Source: Panacibacter microcysteis
GTDB taxonomy: Bacteria; Bacteroidota; Bacteroidia; Chitinophagales; Chitinophagaceae
Reading direction: 5' to 3'
DNA length: 64,000 nucleotides
NCBI RefSeq assembly: GCF_015831355.1
Contig: NZ_JADWYR010000001.1
Location: 2,480,001 to 2,544,000 of the forward strand
Shown: one piece after another, positions 63,801-64,000 of the stretch
How the letters are laid out: every line of letters starts with the position of its first letter
Numbering within the stretch: position 1 is the stretch's first letter
Notes under the pieces: generated by a model
Seen by the model: only the letters and a program-made list of their open reading frames with translations
Databases searched by the model: none
Told to the model about the DNA's origin: nothing
Program-made: the position numbers and the translations under genes

Positions 63801-64000
63801 TTCTGCACAACCCAACTGGCAGGCAGTACCAGAAAATGTTGTGCAGCCGGAAGGTGTAGCCAGGTTATTGGTGGGATCTTCTTATGATGCTGTCAACCTG
63901 GTGCTATATACGAGCAAGGTATTACCCGGTAACAGAGACACAGGTGTTTATACTTTGCATCCGATCGATAACAAAAAGCAGTTGTTCACTTATACTGCAA
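60895..64000 (+). CDS. Alpha-2-macroglobulin family protein (3' end missing)
   Basis: The frame is open from the ATG at 60895 to the window edge, 1035 codons, with no stop. A signal peptide is seen (MKRICLLIIFSIAAIMTNAQS). The first 500 residues are helical and beta segments without a known motif. From about residue 590 macroglobulin (MG2-like) domains appear: ATVYFFTDRSIYRPLQKVYFKGI and ISVEEYKRPRFYVEFD. Bacterial alpha-2-macroglobulins trap proteases at the envelope. The bait and thioester regions would lie beyond the window and cannot be checked. Confidence 0.85.
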   Translation, partial: MKRICLLIIFSIAAIMTNAQSKDDYTRKWNAIDSLITVKGLPKTALEKVRMLYKDAKDKNNSAHLIKSLVYMTELQKQLSDQQVFDAVTLRKEITDAKDPVQRSVLQLLLAHQYTAYYEEHVWQLRSRSKTAGYKKDDIETWNADDFRTTITTLYEAALEPVKALQQTSVSVYDPVIIKGNVRGLRPTLYDLVAHQAIDYFKNDNNYITRPAFAFEIDDAGALLPADAFMQHTFSSDDSTANMLRALQLFQQLMKFHRGDKDPSAFIDVNIERITWVNDKAIVEGKETLYKKALEDITTAHPGNHAAAQAWYLIARLYADSAATYKPFEDTVHRFDYETAKKIIDARLSADTTESEGRSNMQELLHEITGVELSSKVEKINVPEQPFRMLVRYRNADKIFIRILNADAIAKLERWDEKFWQKAGRLSFIKTYVQPLPQPNDYQQHTVEIKIDALKPGSYAILASEGSGFDASTDKMILQHFDVSNISYVQNGNDYFVLHRETGAALAKTEVRLSYELYDNKKGKYVPSVPVRLAVDKNGMFTLPVVKQNASRQILYFTYGDDQLQTRTEPYYEPLYSTNDLNVVNGEDDNATVYFFTDRSIYRPLQKVYFKGISITRDKTKREPGIAKAGKQFTVFLNDVNGKQVDSANLASNEYGSFSGSFIIPQNVLTGNFSIAAKHCQGVANISVEEYKRPRFYVEFDTLNTAYKLNDTITITGYAKGYAGNALDNAVVTFNVQRNTRFLYPWMFWRTSWQRDNKQQIKNGSIKTDAAGKFEFSFIATPDKRVDKSTAPVFDFSVEAAVTDQSGETRNGTTRISVGYTAVQLIIEAPEEADLNAFKTIVVSAKNLAGKKVPAKVEVNIAPLVAPGKVYRERLWEQPDQHVISRQEYEATFPFDLYERENDPQSWQKTGTVFEAVINTSDSTVLNIETGKFKEGWYVVEATTADDKGFVVKDLKYVQLYNGASAGLPSAQPNWQAVPENVVQPEGVARLLVGSSYDAVNLVLYTSKVLPGNRDTGVYTLHPIDNKKQLFTYTA

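Overview
The window looks like chromosome from a Bacteroidota bacterium of the Chitinophagaceae type. This is inferred from gene content and style, not from a database search. The clues are an A-to-N complex I operon with a very short NuoG, a ClpC-type Clp ATPase, a PorE-like TPR/beta-propeller/OmpA protein, many lipoproteins and TPR proteins, TAnnTTTG-type promoter boxes, a MoxR/DUF58/transglutaminase cluster and a MbnP/MbnH pair. I see no phage, insertion sequence, CRISPR array, rRNA or tRNA.

Layout. 1-5 kb: the 3' part of clpC, a thiolase, and a minus-strand phosphatase-hisS pair. 5.4-8.4 kb: a small membrane protein, a PstS-like lipoprotein and a TPR protein. 8.4-22.8 kb: all fourteen nuo genes on the plus strand. 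23-28.9 kb: an orphan FtsX-like permease, RlpA, CutC, a Tat-exported glycosylasparaginase, a small conserved protein and a propeller-like lipoprotein. 29-37.6 kb: mutS2, a VIT1-like transporter, a TPR protein, a PorE-like protein, a TRIC channel, and prfB with its programmed frameshift. 37.6-41.3 kb: a two-gene operon that may be isoprenoid-related, divergent from a sulfatase lipoprotein. 41.4-48.9 kb: a TPR, MoxR, transglutaminase and DUF58 cluster. 49-54.8 kb: methyltransferases, small alpha/beta-barrel proteins and an mlaEFD lipid-transport operon. 55-59 kb: a minus-strand metal-handling cluster (small Cys protein, small membrane protein, MbnP, MbnH, YHS lipoprotein, outer-membrane barrel). 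59-64 kb: a YfcC transporter and the start of an alpha-2-macroglobulin.

The most striking unexplained structure is an interspersed intergenic repeat of about 55-63 bp. I count 26 copies, about one per 2.5 kb, all between genes. Each has a conserved 20-22 bp core at one end and a looser GCCGGG..CATAAA-like tail at the other. The core has two subtypes, GTACAAGAGTGCGACGCAAC (type B, 15 copies) and GTACAAGTGAGTGACACAAC (type A, 11 copies). They differ at four linked positions, and a small dyad (GYGACRC) is kept in both. Orientation alternates along the chromosome in 21 of 25 neighbouring pairs. The tail nearly always points to the nearest gene and often begins directly after a stop codon. No transposase that could mobilise the repeat lies in the window. 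It behaves like a REP/BIME-type family. In the repeat entries, 'forward' means the core reads GTACAAG... on the plus strand.
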